The notes under the pieces: generated by a model
Seen by the model: only the letters and a program-made list of their open reading frames with translations
What the model was told of the DNA's origin: nothing
Database searches by the model: none
Shown here: piece after piece, positions 44,211 through 53,581 of the stretch
Numbering within the stretch: the first letter of the stretch is position 1
Layout of the letters: each line of letters opens with the position of its first letter
Program-made: the position numbers and the translations under genes
DNA from: Stemphylium vesicarium
Lineage: Eukaryota > Ascomycota > Dothideomycetes > Pleosporales > Pleosporaceae
NCBI GenBank assembly: GCA_004380135.1
Contig: QXCR01000067.1
Location: 93,581-157,580 of the forward strand
Reading direction: 5' to 3'
DNA length: 64,000 nucleotides

Positions 44211-45713
44211 TCAACTCAGACTCTGTCTCAAGCTCTGGAAACCCCTCTGCACATCCATCACCGCATCATCTTTCCCCTGCAACCCCCTCACCTCATCCTT
44301 GCCATCCTCATGGTTGATGAACAAGAAACTCAGCACCATAATGGCCGCACCCACCCAATACAGCGCACTCGCATACTGACTATCCAGCACCATCTGCCCC
44401 ACAAGCGAGCACGGGATGGTCAAACTAAGCCCGACGGTAACAATCAGCGGCGACGTAAGCAGCATAGCGTACGCCCAGCAGAAATCTGAGACTAAGCTTG
44501 ACGCGCTATTGATCAGCACGATATTAAGAATTCTCCTCGTAGGCGGAAGTTCAAACGGCTCTACGCCCGTGAGATGCAGAATGACGAAGCCAGGCCAGAG
44601 TAAGACAACGTTAGCCAGCCCCACCAAACCGAAGAACAGAGGCATGTTAATCCTGCTCTCATCGCCAATCCTGCTCTTCATAAACACGGTGTAAAACCCA
44701 TACAGCACGGCGGACACAAACGCCATGACGTCGCCGACAGCCAGCTCGCGCGGCGTCTTGTGCGGGAACGAACCCCGGTTCGAGTCCGTGTCCCCGGACA
44801 CGTCGACGAGGCTGATGAGCGCCACGCCGCCGAGCGACGCCAGCACGCCGATTAGCTTGAGCAGCGTGAAGCGCTCGACGCGCATTAGTGACCCCAGGAG
44901 CAGCGTCCAGATGCTGGATGTCGACGCCAGGATCGTGCTGCTGGCGACTGTCGTGTACTCGAGACATGCGGCTGCGAAGTAGTTTGCCAGGAACCAGAGT
45001 ATGCAGAATTCTAGGGCTAGGCGCGTGGTTTCGTGAAGGGTTAGACCGCCGCCGCCATCTGCTGCTGAGTCGCGGCCGCTGCTGTCTTTTCCGTCTCCTA
45101 GGCTCTGCGATCCGTGGGCGGATGAGGAGAGTAGGACTTCGGTTGCCTCGTCGTTGTGCGGTTTGTTGGACCCCATGGGCGAAGAGCGCGATGAGTGGTC
45201 GCGGAGTAGTGTCCATTTCCCTGTCTGTCGCTGCAGCAGATCGCGGAGGTGTGCGAGGAGGGGCTGCCGGTGCTGACGCACGCTGGTAGAGCGATGCCGG
45301 TCGACCCAGAGGTGGTGGATGAACATTGGTATCAGCGGCAGGATGAAGAAGGCCGTGTTGATGTAGGTTACCAAGTACGGTTTCGAGTACGAGTTGTCGG
45401 CGAAGATTGTCTGTCTACTGGTTAGGATGGATGTACTGGGCGCAAGCGGCGGGGGTAAACGTACACTGGCCAGGAAATTACTAGCTGTCCAGAGCAATAC
45501 TGTCGCGAGGAGGAATCCTATTCCCACGGCGTGTCGCACTTTGGCTGACCATGCTCCCTTCTTCTTCTCTTCCCCGTCGGTCCATTGACTCGCTTCACTT
45601 GCTGGACTGTCAAGATAGTCTTCCCCGCGCATGTACGCGCTCTCATCTGAGACATCGCTAACGCGCGGGCTGAGTGGTGTGGTCTCCACGAGCTCTTCCC
45701 GCCGGGGTATCAT
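44211..45713 (-). CDS. SLC35F/EamA-type transporter, vacuolar-membrane-like
   Basis: Drug/metabolite transporter superfamily protein with about ten membrane helices. Starts at ATG 45713. One in-frame 54-nt intron (about 45412-45465; GTACGT, branch CCTAAC, GACAG) separates LLWTASNFLAS from TIFADNSYSKPYLVTYINTA. The segment FLANYFAAACLEYTTVASST, then ILASTSSIWTLLLGSLMRVE and LKLIGVLASLGGVALISLVD, is characteristic of the SLC35F family and of yeast YML018C/Thi74-like proteins. Later helices include VMAFVSAVLYGFYTVFMK and PLIVTVGLSLTIPCSLVGQM. The N-terminal 55 residues and the loop around residues 145-220 are hydrophilic, Ser-rich and probably cytosolic. Substrate unknown. Its 3' end lies about 190 bp from that of Pus4 (convergent). 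Confidence 0.87.
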   Translation of the reverse strand: MIPRREELVETTPLSPRVSDVSDESAYMRGEDYLDSPASEASQWTDGEEKKKGAWSAKVRHAVGIGFLLATVLLWTASNFLASVRLPPPLAPSTSILTSRQTIFADNSYSKPYLVTYINTAFFILPLIPMFIHHLWVDRHRSTSVRQHRQPLLAHLRDLLQRQTGKWTLLRDHSSRSSPMGSNKPHNDEATEVLLSSSAHGSQSLGDGKDSSGRDSAADGGGGLTLHETTRLALEFCILWFLANYFAAACLEYTTVASSTILASTSSIWTLLLGSLMRVERFTLLKLIGVLASLGGVALISLVDVSGDTDSNRGSFPHKTPRELAVGDVMAFVSAVLYGFYTVFMKSRIGDESRINMPLFFGLVGLANVVLLWPGFVILHLTGVEPFELPPTRRILNIVLINSASSLVSDFCWAYAMLLTSPLIVTVGLSLTIPCSLVGQMVLDSQYASALYWVGAAIMVLSFLFINHEDGKDEVRGLQGKDDAVMDVQRGFQSLRQSLS

Positions 45714-46338
45714 TGTCGAGGAAACGTGGTAGAACTTTCTCGTGGGTTATTGTCGCAGATTACGTATGTCAGGGAGGGTCTTCGGCGATAAGCGGGATCA
45801 CGGTTGGAAATCGCAACACGGCATGGGACGGTATGCGGGCGCCCATGAATTAGTCGTACAGTTCAAGAGGAGAAGACGAAGGATGTCGTGGCACGGGATG
45901 CGTCGGCGTGACACGCGGTCTGCTAAGAGTGACATGCGCTGGTTCGGGGGTTTGGCTCGGGGTTTCATCAGCCCTGGTGTCTCACATGCCGGCTATCGGG
46001 GTGTTCATTGCCGCCCTGGCCACAAAGTGTGGCTGACCCACGCCACTACGGCTACACGGGTGCAAGCCACGCGGTCACCATGCAATGCGCCATCACAGTG
46101 CAGATTGACACCATCACCACTTTCCAGGTACTTGAGATGTTTGTATATTTATAGAAAGCTAGACAGCTAGGCAACGAGAGCTCCCCATGAAAATACATTG
46201 CAGGATTGGAGAATGCTTTCTGCACAACCATGTCAAAACACCAAACGCCTTCCCAACTCCACATGCAAGACGGCATTTCGGCAGATCGAGATCCACTCGT
46301 GATTCTCATGAACGATACTCCTTTCGTGATGGCATAGA

Positions 46339-47288
46339 CTAGCATGCGCAACCGCCCTCGTTACCCTTGAGATCAATCGGGATTGTCTCGGGGAAGTCGT
46401 TGCTGAAGTCACCGACATCTTCTTGTGCAAGGGCTTGTCGGGCAATGACTGCGGATGTTAGCTGCCGATGCCCATGCGCCGGAAATAAGGGGGATTAGTG
46501 TACCTTCGAAAGCTTGCTCGACATTGATAGCCTCCTTTGCGCTTGTCTCAAAGTAAGGGATGCCGCCCTTGGATTGACAGAAAGTCATGGCGCGCTTAGA
46601 CGAGATCTGTTCCTTGATTAGAATCCGGACGCGTTTCGTTGAAGCCTCTCGCACTCACCATTCTTTTGCTCTCTTCAACATCAATCTTGTTGCCAATAAC
46701 AACCTGTCCCAGTCAATGACAATTCCCTCAAAACAGTATCGGCATCCACGTACAAATGGGAAGCTCTCTGGGTCCATCGGGCTAGCCTGTACCAGGAACT
46801 CGTCTCTCCAGCTGTCCAATGTATCGAAACTCTTCGAGTTGTTTACGTCGTACACGAGTACGCAGCAATCAGCGCCACGGTAAAAGGCAACACCCAGCGA
46901 TTGGAAGCGTTCTTGGCCTGCAGTATCCCAAAGCTACCATCCGTTAGCTTCTGTCTGCCTACCAGACCAATGTACACCCACCTGCATGGTCACCAGTCTA
47001 TCGTCGACCAAGACCTCTTTGGTAAGGAAATCGGCACCGATGGTCGCCTTGTAGCTTGCGCTGAATTTCTTGTTGACCTGTTCTCGTTGTGAGCGCGTCT
47101 CCTCGCCGTAGAAAGCTTCCTTTTCGGTTAAGAGCTCGACCGTGGAGGATGTCGTACATATTGATTCATCAAGCTAGTCTTGCCGACCCCGCTGTCTCCA
47201 AGGATGATGACCTGGGTGGATTAGCCGTGGCCCCACAGTTGGCGTGGAGCTTCATTACCTTGAGGAGGACCTTCTTTCTTGAAGCCAT
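46339..47288 (-). CDS. ypt7: Rab7-family GTPase Ypt7
   Basis: Controls fusion at the late endosome and vacuole. Seven exons: 47259-47288, 47158-47211, 46982-47077, 46754-46933, 46659-46703, 46504-46606 and 46339-46448, giving 205 aa, the normal length. All small-GTPase boxes are present: P loop GDSGVGKTS, switch [25 protein letters not shown], the NKID box ([14 protein letters not shown]) and ETSAKEA. The Rab7-type segment [20 protein letters not shown] is complete. The C-terminus ends GGCAC, the CxC prenylation signal for double geranylgeranylation. Introns are 47-80 nt with regular GT-AG ends; several lie at positions that would be expected in fungal ypt7 genes. Start [10 protein letters not shown] matches family N-termini exactly. 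Confidence 0.97.
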
Positions 47289-48153
47289 GGTGTGGTGTGT
47301 GTATAGGGAATGCAAAGACTAGGTACAGCGCAATCGACTCGAGGCGCGAAGCTCGGTAGTGTGCAACGTCGTGCGGAGAAGCGTGCGGGGTTATGGTGCG
47401 AAAGGGACGATAGTTGATATAGAGTTCTAGGACTTGGGGGCGTCCGTTCGAGTGACGAGACAGGCGAAATGCGACCAGAGAGCTGATACGGTGAGGAAGT
47501 GTACAGCTCCGTTGCCAGCGATCGATGATGGATGATGTCGAACCTTGGCGCGGCGCTAACAACCCGCCCCATCGATAACACAAGGGAGTTCGGTCCAGGC
47601 GCGCATCCACATGACCTCTCCATTACAGCCTCGCATGCTCAGTCGCCAAGATGGCTCAGGGCTTGCATCCTTGTCGCTCGAGAATGCCATTGTGAATCAT
47701 GCGATTTTACATTTCGATATTGAAAAATGGACTATCTCTGTACGGTGCCCGCGCTCGAGCTATCCAATGCAGCATGCGGCCACCTCCGTGGCACCCGTGG
47801 TCCGACCGCGATGTGGAAGCCACCCCAAAGGATGATAGATTATTTACATGTCTCATGCTGCACATTAGAGCAGACATCGTTTGGCTCTAACACTCAGACT
47901 GCATGGAAATCTTGCGAGATGTCACCCAGGGTCGCCTTCCCGCTTAGTTTTCCGCGTCGCGTCACTCACCCCATCGCTCCTTCCTACCAGTGAACTTCAC
48001 TTTACTCACTTATTACATCTCAACGTCTTCTGCTTCCCGACTCTCTCTCCCTCTCACCTCTTTCCCCGCTACTAGGTTGAGCCCATATACACGCACTTCT
48101 CTATACATGGATCGCTTTCTGCAGCACATCGGCCTCTACCTATACCATACGAT
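47289..48153. other. Intergenic region, no gene seen
   Basis: About 860 bp upstream of ypt7; probably its promoter, pyrimidine-rich around 48,000-48,070. No supportable coding region. Confidence 0.5.
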
Positions 48154-49367
48154 TTGACCGGCCTGTATAAGCTTGCCATCTTCGATGCCGCTGCTTCTAT
48201 CATCATCGCACTGTGTATTCTACCCATGATGACAGAGAAGAGGCGCCCGACCAGGCCGCTCTATGGCTCACAGAGCCTGAAGCGTGCGGATGCAGCCCAA
48301 GATTGTATCGATCAGATTCTCAGGCAAGGCATGAACTTGGCAGATACCGGTCCGGAAAACCTGGTGCAAGTCGTATCTGCAAACATACCGGCCGAACCTT
48401 TTCCAGGGCAAGCCGTTGCCTTCCCTATCGAAGTTTCGGCGGCTAATGGCATCCCAAAATTTGCTGGAGCATACCGCGTGGTTGTACGGAACGGCCAGCG
48501 AGCCCCGAATGCCGGTCAACAATGAAATGCCGTGTATTTGGTCAAAACCGCGATGAGTATTGGTATTGCTGCCAAACTAGCCTTCGACGTCGGCAAACAA
48601 ATACAGGAAGTCTGGATCAGCAAGAATGACATCAGTACTGACATCAAACTAGACGACCTGCTATGTCCGGAGGATATGCTTTGCATTGCCGAAAAATGCC
48701 AAGGGCAGAAGGAAGGAAAGGAGATTGGCGGTATTACACCGATTTGCACTAATGGAAGTCCAAATTGCAAAACACTCATTGCGCGTCACGAAGCTTATCA
48801 ATACTTAGACCCGCACGTACGGCTGCACATGCACTTCAGTGACCTACCCACACGTCTTCCAAGTCGACAAGGACTACATGGACGCCCAATACTCTTGACT
48901 CGAAGACCTGATCGAGCGAGCGGGCAACACGATGCCCGAACCAGAATGCGAGGACGGTCGGGTCCAGAAATTTGACAGTGTTAAAAGTGCGCTCGAGGGT
49001 ACGTTGTGGAGATGCAACTATCACGTTTCCAATCAAGGTACTAATGTTGAAGCAGCTGGATCGAAAAACTCTGTGCTTATAACAGCAATGCGGTCGACAC
49101 ACAATGGATGTGGTCGTTCGGAGAGCCAGCTTGGGCCACTAGGTTGATGTGGACGAAGTTCCCTGCCACACTTCCCAAGTGCCCATTCGACTGCAAGACA
49201 GCATTCGAGCCATTTCTAGAACCAGACTGTAAGTAAAGGGGAAAAGCCCATGCGTTAAATCCGCAAACTCTCTGTGAACAGGTGTCAAATATGACGGCTT
49301 CTTACAAAACCGGAAGATTGCGACCGATACCTGTGGATCTGCTGTTTTCTATGCACCCAATGTATAA
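48154..49367 (+). pseudogene. Unknown Cys-containing protein gene, broken
   Basis: Protein-like sequence runs through this region but cannot be joined into one frame. A hydrophobic start (LAIFDAAASIIIALCILP) leads to VQVVSANIPAEPFPGQAV; an in-frame TGA at 48523-48525 follows, then coding sense resumes (LVKTAMSIGIAAKLAFDVGK, LLCPEDMLCIAEKCQGQ). Near 48,838 the sense passes to another frame (TYPHVFQVDKDYMDAQYS), which meets TGA at 48896-48898 and continues LEDLIERAGNTMPEPECEDG. The final part, WIEKLCAYNSNAVDTQWMWS through CPFDCKTAFEPFLEPD, has a good intron (GTAAGT at about 49,229, ...GAACAG) and ends TDTCGSAVFYAPNV at 49367. Some breaks may be missed introns, but two TGA codons and no proper ATG point to decay. 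Family not recognised. Confidence 0.5.
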
Positions 49368-49933
49368 TGTTCGGAGGAGCAGCCGGACTGCTGCCACAGT
49401 GCAACTTAGGGTGCTGATTGCGGACAGCCTAAAAAGCTACGGCTCGCTTGATGAGGGGACGCACTTTATTTCTTCGGCGAGCTGCAACGTATTTGTGATG
49501 AAGAAATCCTTGGCTAGTCGGCTTGAATATTCTTTCTAACGGATGGCACGTAGGCATGGAGAAGATGGACGCGCCTCGGCTGGTGACCGCAACGCGAGCT
49601 AAGCCTGATTTGCCTAGCGCGTCTCGCGAGCAACGCGAACCTTTCCCTCACCTCTTTCCATCGACTGCCCATCAATTCGCGTTCATGTATGTGTACAAGA
49701 GATTTTGTTTGCATTGAATTACTACACTGCCGATAGAGTCCGTGGCCTTGCTCGCAAGCGTCGTTCAAAGCGCAGACTAGAGAGCTCGCACCTATGGATG
49801 CTGTGCCGCACCACGTCGCCTTTCCCCTTGAACAGCGGCCTGTCCTCAAACAGACGCATTCGACCACCACAATCATGAACCTAGCTGATGTATCTTGCCA
49901 ACATTTGCAGATCAATATCGATCACGAACCGCG
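49368..49933. other. Intergenic region, no gene seen
   Basis: About 570 bp between the broken gene and the 3' end of the small minus-strand gene. Overlapping short frames only. Confidence 0.45.
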
Positions 49934-50332
49934 TCAAGCGCTCCGCACGCGCAAATCGCTCTCAGATGCCTCAATTACACCACCCAGAGCAACCCGTGCA
50001 GTCCTCAATCTCTCAAGCATCTCCTCAAACCATGCTTCTGTCCCTCTGTCCACCTTGCAATGTTCGCGAATGGCCCGCTCTACGCACGCGCGGTCAGAAG
50101 CCAGCACCCAGCCGTAGTGCGTGTCAAGATCCCGATGTCGGCGTAGCAATACTTTCGCTACGTTGGTTAACTCTTCGTCGAGCTTCCGCTTCGGCTCTAG
50201 CTGTAGACTGGCGCCTCCATCGCAATCGGAGAAAAATGCCGAATTTTCCAGAAAACATGCACTGTCGGCTGTAAGAACTAACGCTATATCAATCAAGTCT
50301 TTGAAATCGGAGGGCCGATATTCATCTGACAT
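49934..50332 (-). CDS. Hypothetical protein, 132 aa
   Basis: Not recognised. A single open frame from ATG 50332, MSDEYRPSDFKDLIDIALVL, to TGA at 49934. The sequence is protein-like and helical, rich in Asp, Glu and Arg, with blocks such as KRKLDEELTNVAKVLLRRHR and WFEEMLERLRTARVALGG. No signal peptide, membrane segment or known motif. It may be a complete small gene or the surviving exon of a longer one. The region between the broken gene at 48-49 kb and the dehydrogenase at 51.5 kb is otherwise poor in conserved genes. Confidence 0.5.
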   Translation of the reverse strand: MSDEYRPSDFKDLIDIALVLTADSACFLENSAFFSDCDGGASLQLEPKRKLDEELTNVAKVLLRRHRDLDTHYGWVLASDRACVERAIREHCKVDRGTEAWFEEMLERLRTARVALGGVIEASESDLRVRSA

Positions 50333-51510
50333 GGCAGCTCAAGATGTGGGGCCAAGAGACGTTTCGGGGATATCCAAGTAGTAAGCCAGGGTCTACTTGA
50401 TCTTTTGTACTGATAACAGGAGCCAAGGGGTAAAAACTGACTGGTGTGGGTTTCTCAGCCTATTAAGATTCTCTCTATACGCAATACATGGACTACCAGT
50501 TTGTCAAACCGCATCACCTGCAAACTTTTGGCAGCCTAAAGAGAGATTGTGTGTTTTCAAACACAACTTGAACGCGCATGTGAAGGGAATCGCAGCTATT
50601 CCACGTGCAACAGCAATCTCTTCCGAAAAGATTGCCGCCATTGAAGAATGGTAAGCAGTCACTGGACCAGTCAGTTCACTCAGCGAATGTACGAACACGA
50701 CTGCGCTTGACTTCTTACAACGACAATGATTTCATCAACATATGTCGGCGAAATTTGGATTCATCCGTCTTTGTGGAACCATTGCAGTGAACACGAATCG
50801 CAACAGTCGCACAGAAGCCGCCACTATGCATTCGTGCGGGTACAGCTCGTCAGCTCTTTACATGTTTTCGGCGTCTCTGGCACCAGTATCTGGTATACTC
50901 CCTGCAAGCAATGCCCTGGAGCTCTCAACATCACTCCGCGCTTCATGGAACTTCATCCGGTGGGGCTAGTGCAGCCTTATTTCCCATTACAACCATGTAC
51001 TCCGGAAGAAGAAGAATAGCTAGTGAATGATCACTAAGCTTTCGTATCAGATAGACGCGTGTATTCTTACGAACACTCTGAATCATACAATCTCGTCTAA
51101 TAGCTTCTCGTGCAATACGTGGTCAGAGACGACCATATCATCCTATCGGGCCGAAACACTGGAGTCTGACAAAGCAGGTTGAGACTAGTTAATCAAATGG
51201 AGTGCTCGACGATGTCCGGAATTTTCGTCCGTTATATGAAGCTCACTCCGTCACACGTACTCCACTCTGTGGAGTTCCCTTTTCGCTCTACTATGATCCT
51301 AGAAGACGCACACAAGCATGTGCTACACCTACAGCGGTAACGGACCAAAGCGCATGAAACAGGTCTCCTCGCCATGAAACTGCATACTTGGAATTGCAGT
51401 ATATATGAACTGTAGGTATTGGTATATTTACAGGATCATTAAGAGATCATATCATTTCACTACATCCAGAATACACAACACTCCCAAAACAACCGCACGA
51501 TATTACCAAG
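50333..51510. other. Intergenic region, no supportable gene
   Basis: About 1.2 kb. The frame at 50,726-51,019 lacks recognisable features. The last ~200 bp, with AT-rich sequence and CAACACTCCCAAAACAACC before the ATG, is probably the promoter and 5' UTR of the dehydrogenase. Confidence 0.45.
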
Positions 51511-52500
51511 ATGTCTACCACGCTGCAGCTCCAACACCTCACCAAGAATGTCCATCACACCGTCTACCCGGCTATCTCTCCCGCGAACCCTCTCAATTCT
51601 GCTCAAGGGAAGACAATCATCGTCTCTGGTGGTGCCAGCGGAATCGGCTACTCCATTGCGCAAAGCTTCGCAGCAGCTGGAGCCGCCATTGTTGTAATCA
51701 TTGCGCGTCGCCAGGAAGCGTTGGACGAAGCTTCAAAGAAACTGCGTGCTGAGATTGTGTCTACGGGCGGGGAGACGAAGGTATGGACGTACCTAGTGGA
51801 CATCACCAACGAAGCAGCCGTAGGCAATACCTTTAACGACATCAGGGAGCGCCTAAACGCCGGCGCTCTCCCAGACACGGCACCCAAAGACGCCGATGTC
51901 CTCGTAACAAGCGCGGCGCACATTAGTCTCGACAATACAGTACTAGACTACGCCGTCCAAGTCTACCGCGACGCGTTCGAGACCAACCTCTTCGGCAACT
52001 TGAGCCTTGTCCGCGCCTTCCTCAAGCCCGAGATGCCCGCCATCCCCCTCACCACTCTTACTGGAATCGTCAGGCAAACCACGCCATCTCGCTATCCGCA
52101 CCAGCGGAAAGTCATCCTCGACGTTTCATCGGTTGCGACGTATGTGGTTCACCCGGGCCAGGCCACGTACGGTGCGAGCAAATTGGCTTTTACCCGTGCT
52201 ATGCGGCAGCTTCAATCTGAAGTCGATGGGCTGCCTGGCGTGCCTGTCCGCATCCATAGTTTCCATCCTGGTGTCGTGTATACGCCTGCTGCTGCTGCGG
52301 TTGCTGAGGCACTGAAGGATGCCTTTGATTGGGACGATGTGAGTTTGTCGGGTGGGTTCGCGGTTTGGTTAGCAAGTCCTGCTGCGGCGTTTTTGAAGGG
52401 CAGGTTTGTTCTTAGTAACTGGGATGTGGAGGAGTTGGTGGCGATGAAGGGCAAATTCGAGCAGGATCATACGTTTGGAACGATCACTCTTAAGATTTGA
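51511..52500 (+). CDS. Short-chain dehydrogenase/reductase
   Basis: NAD(P)-dependent oxidoreductase of the classical SDR family, single exon, 329 aa, ATG 51511. The nucleotide-binding motif is TIIVSGGASGIGYSIAQSFA (SGGxxGIG in place of the usual TGxxxGIG). It is followed by VVIIARRQEALDEASKKL and the DADVLVTSAAH strand, which takes the place of the NNAG motif. The catalytic segment is ILDVSSVATYVVHPGQATYG with Ser in SSVA and the YGASK tetrad Tyr-Lys. The PGVVYTPAA stretch is the usual post-catalytic PG motif. No targeting signal. Substrate cannot be deduced; no biosynthetic cluster surrounds it. Roughly 30 N-terminal residues precede the Rossmann fold. Confidence 0.9.
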   Translation: MSTTLQLQHLTKNVHHTVYPAISPANPLNSAQGKTIIVSGGASGIGYSIAQSFAAAGAAIVVIIARRQEALDEASKKLRAEIVSTGGETKVWTYLVDITNEAAVGNTFNDIRERLNAGALPDTAPKDADVLVTSAAHISLDNTVLDYAVQVYRDAFETNLFGNLSLVRAFLKPEMPAIPLTTLTGIVRQTTPSRYPHQRKVILDVSSVATYVVHPGQATYGASKLAFTRAMRQLQSEVDGLPGVPVRIHSFHPGVVYTPAAAAVAEALKDAFDWDDVSLSGGFAVWLASPAAAFLKGRFVLSNWDVEELVAMKGKFEQDHTFGTITLKI

Positions 52501-53064
52501 TAGCATCAATCATTACTCTTCGTAAAAAGGGTATTGTTAGGTGTTTGGATGTACTGTGTTGTCTCTACAAAACAGCTCGCATAAAGCTTTAGCATTAAAC
52601 AAATGAACCTCACCTAAAACAGTCGCGGTCTTTCTTCACCTAATAATTACTATCTACATAGCCGAATATTGTAAAAAAGCGTGCTTGAAGGCAGCATCTA
52701 TATGATGAAGTAGCGATGCCCTACGTTAGGAACAGAACGGATACTAGATGAACAAACAAATTTTATTGGCATCGCAGCGTAAACCCAAGAAGGGATTCCA
52801 TCAACCCAGCGGAAGGCTTTCCACTAGAATGGACGGACTGAGCCATCGTAGATCTTTTGTCCATCAAGCTTAAAATCAGGAACATCCATCACCATAAACT
52901 TGCCGCTGTCTACCAGACTTGCCAACAAACAAGCCAAGCCAGCCACGGGCTCCGGCTTGACTTGAGGCTTGATAGGAAATCACTGCGCTTAGCTTGAAGG
53001 GCTATCAAGCTAAGATTTAATAGCTTGATTTAAAGCTTGATTAATAGGCTTAATAGCCTACATC
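52501..53064. other. Intergenic region leading into the transposon tract
   Basis: On the minus strand around 52,690-52,950 there is a protein-like stretch (KPEPVAGLACLLASLVDSGK, DVPDFKLDGQKIYDGSVRPF) ended by TAG and followed by protein-like WKAFRWVDGIPSWVYAAMP. It may be a further decayed exon; no family recognised. From 52,980 the sequence becomes repetitive (AAGCTTGATT, TAGCTTGA motifs) and AT-rich. Confidence 0.4.
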
Positions 53065-53579
53065 CTAATTACCTTTAGTATTATAGTTATCCTCCTTTGT
53101 GCTTATATTATACAAAGCGTCTAAATTAGCGTCTGTTAATGCTGCTTTTGCCGCCATCTCGTCGTCGCCTAGGCCAAATTTTCGCCACCGTCTCACGCAC
53201 TGTATCGCCGCCAATAGTTGAGGTTGTATAGCCCGTCGGCGAGGCTCTAAGAGATCACTAAGCTCGCTGAATATGCGCTCACACTCGCAGCTTGACGCTA
53301 GGATAGAGAGCACGTTAAGCGCAAGCTGACTAAGGCTAGGGTATTAATTACGTAGTGCTACCTAGTATTTAATAGAGTTATTTACGTATTTAGTGCCCTT
53401 CTTAGTGCGCGGCTTATTTTACTTCTACCTATTAAATTTATTATCCTCTATACTATTATTAGCTAGAGCGCTAGAGCTAATAAAGCTATTAATTATATTA
53501 TCTATATTATTAGAGAGGACCTTTAGACGCCCTATAACGCGTAGTAAGGTATTATATTACGCCTATAAAGCGCGAAAAT
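53065..53579 (-). mobile_element. hAT-family transposase remnant
   Basis: The minus strand encodes the C-terminal dimerisation region of a hAT transposase: YPSLSQLALNVLSILASSCE, CERIFSELSDLLEPRRRAI and PQLLAAIQCVRRWRKFGLGD, ending at 53065. Upstream of residue LSQ (above ~53,340) the frame is full of TAA/TAG and AT-rich, consistent with heavy RIP. The N-terminal zinc finger, catalytic core and terminal repeats are not visible. The pogo element at 53,582 marks its upper edge; whether that element inserted inside the hAT copy or at its border is not clear. Confidence 0.75.
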
Positions 53580-53581
53580 TA

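Noticed and set aside
45742..46170. 142-codon Arg-rich frame
   Set aside because: No ATG at its start, antisense-like composition upstream of the SLC35F-like gene.
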